Below are positions 4,478 to 5,106 of a stretch of DNA of 5,106 nucleotides, one piece after another (positions within the stretch are counted from its first letter, which is position 1; the number at the start of each line of letters is the position of its first letter). Below the pieces are notes generated by a model. It was not told the origin of the DNA, searched no databases, and saw only the letters and a program-made list of their open reading frames with translations. A program made the translations under genes and the position numbers. The stretch is from an uncultured Ruminococcus sp. GTDB taxonomy: Bacteria; Bacillota; Clostridia; Oscillospirales; Acutalibacteraceae. The stretch lies in contig CACXDE010000052.1 in NCBI GenBank assembly GCA_902766305.1, positions 1 to 5,106 of the forward strand, given 5' to 3'.

Positions 4478-5106
4478 AGATCATTTCCTCCGGATGCGCA
4501 CCGGGCATATTCTGCACCTTATTGTTTCTGCCCGAAAGTATCCTCCACCCTGCACGAAAAAATACATCACGAAATACTGACACACCAAACGGTGTCAAAG
4601 GCGACATATACGGTATGCCAAAACATGTTTTGCTGCACATATTCACAGATACCATACACATTACTGCTGCTATGCCCCATATTCCGAACATTCCGCCGAC
4701 AACTGCAAATACTATCCTGAGTACAGCAACCGGCGCATACATATCAGGAACAATATATGAACATATTGCTGAAATAGCAACCACCATTAATGTCGGCGCT
4801 CCTATAAGTCCGGCATTGATCGCCGTATCTCCTATCACAAGTCCGCCTACTATACTGACTGCATATCCAAGCGGCTGAGGCATTCTCAGACCGGATTCAC
4901 GCATTATCTCATACACAAGAAGTATCAATATAGTTTCCGCAGTCAGGGACAGAGGCGTATCTCCTATTGATATCGCTATTTTATTAAGTGTCAGAGTTGG
5001 AAACATTTCCGGGTCATAGGTTCCAAGCGCCGTATAAAATCCCGGAAGAAGAACCGAAATAAAAGAAGCGGCAAATTTCAAAAGTCTTGTAAACAAAGCA
5101 AAATAC
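4464..5106 (-). CDS. gerAA: GerA-type spore germination protein A, C-terminal part (partial)
   Basis: The frame is open to the edge of the window (a TAT codon at 5105-5103 precedes the possible TTG at 5096), so the true start lies outside. About 213 residues are visible of a family that usually has about 480-520. They form the C-terminal membrane domain of GerAA/SpoVAF-type proteins: LLPGFYTALGTYDPEMFPT, then YEIMRESGLRMPQPLG, VGGLVIGDTAINAGLIGAP, a stretch with several hydrophobic helices, and GIPYMSPLTPF, followed by a short hydrophilic tail. GerAA is the channel-like subunit of the germinant receptor in the spore inner membrane. It is the promoter-proximal gene here and overlaps the next gene by 14 bp; the operon promoter (expected to be forespore-specific, SigG type, from knowledge of the family) is off the window. 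Confidence 0.93.
   Translation of the reverse strand, partial: YFALFTRLLKFAASFISVLLPGFYTALGTYDPEMFPTLTLNKIAISIGDTPLSLTAETILILLVYEIMRESGLRMPQPLGYAVSIVGGLVIGDTAINAGLIGAPTLMVVAISAICSYIVPDMYAPVAVLRIVFAVVGGMFGIWGIAAVMCMVSVNMCSKTCFGIPYMSPLTPFGVSVFRDVFFRAGWRILSGRNNKVQNMPGAHPEEMIYGNK

Overview
The window looks like chromosome of an endospore-forming, moderately low-GC Firmicute. The spore-germinant receptor genes point to a spore former. The style of CoaX (GSDLVV motif) and the repeat-rich intergenic DNA suggest an anaerobic gut-type clostridium, perhaps of the Ruminococcus/Oscillospirales kind; that placement is inference.

Layout from left to right. Bases 1-71 are the last codons of an IS30-family transposase on the + strand, followed by the probable right end of that insertion sequence and a short GC-rich repeat. 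coaX (type III pantothenate kinase) lies on the - strand at 136-903, with a candidate sigma-A promoter near 961-989. Bases 904-1423 hold no convincing gene; they contain a composite intergenic repeat (about 1009-1240) and a heptanucleotide array. apbE, a lipoprotein FAD:protein FMN transferase, runs on the + strand at 1424-2473. A second, colinear copy of the composite repeat (about 2511-2763) follows it. The rest is the distal part of a gerA-type germinant receptor operon on the - strand: the C-terminal part of gerAA (4464-5106, running off the window), overlapping by 14 bp a single ORF (2834-4477) that joins a GerAB permease to the N-terminal half of a GerAC lipoprotein.

The genes do not form one pathway. 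CoaX makes 4'-phosphopantothenate for coenzyme A. ApbE attaches FMN covalently to proteins outside the membrane. The GerA-type proteins sense germinants in the spore inner membrane. The most notable points are the GerAB-GerAC fusion with a lipobox embedded after the permease, the loss of the GerAC C-terminal domain exactly where repeat DNA begins, and six short arrays of 7-bp repeats. Three of these arrays contain the stop codons of coaX, apbE and the gerAB-gerAC fusion.
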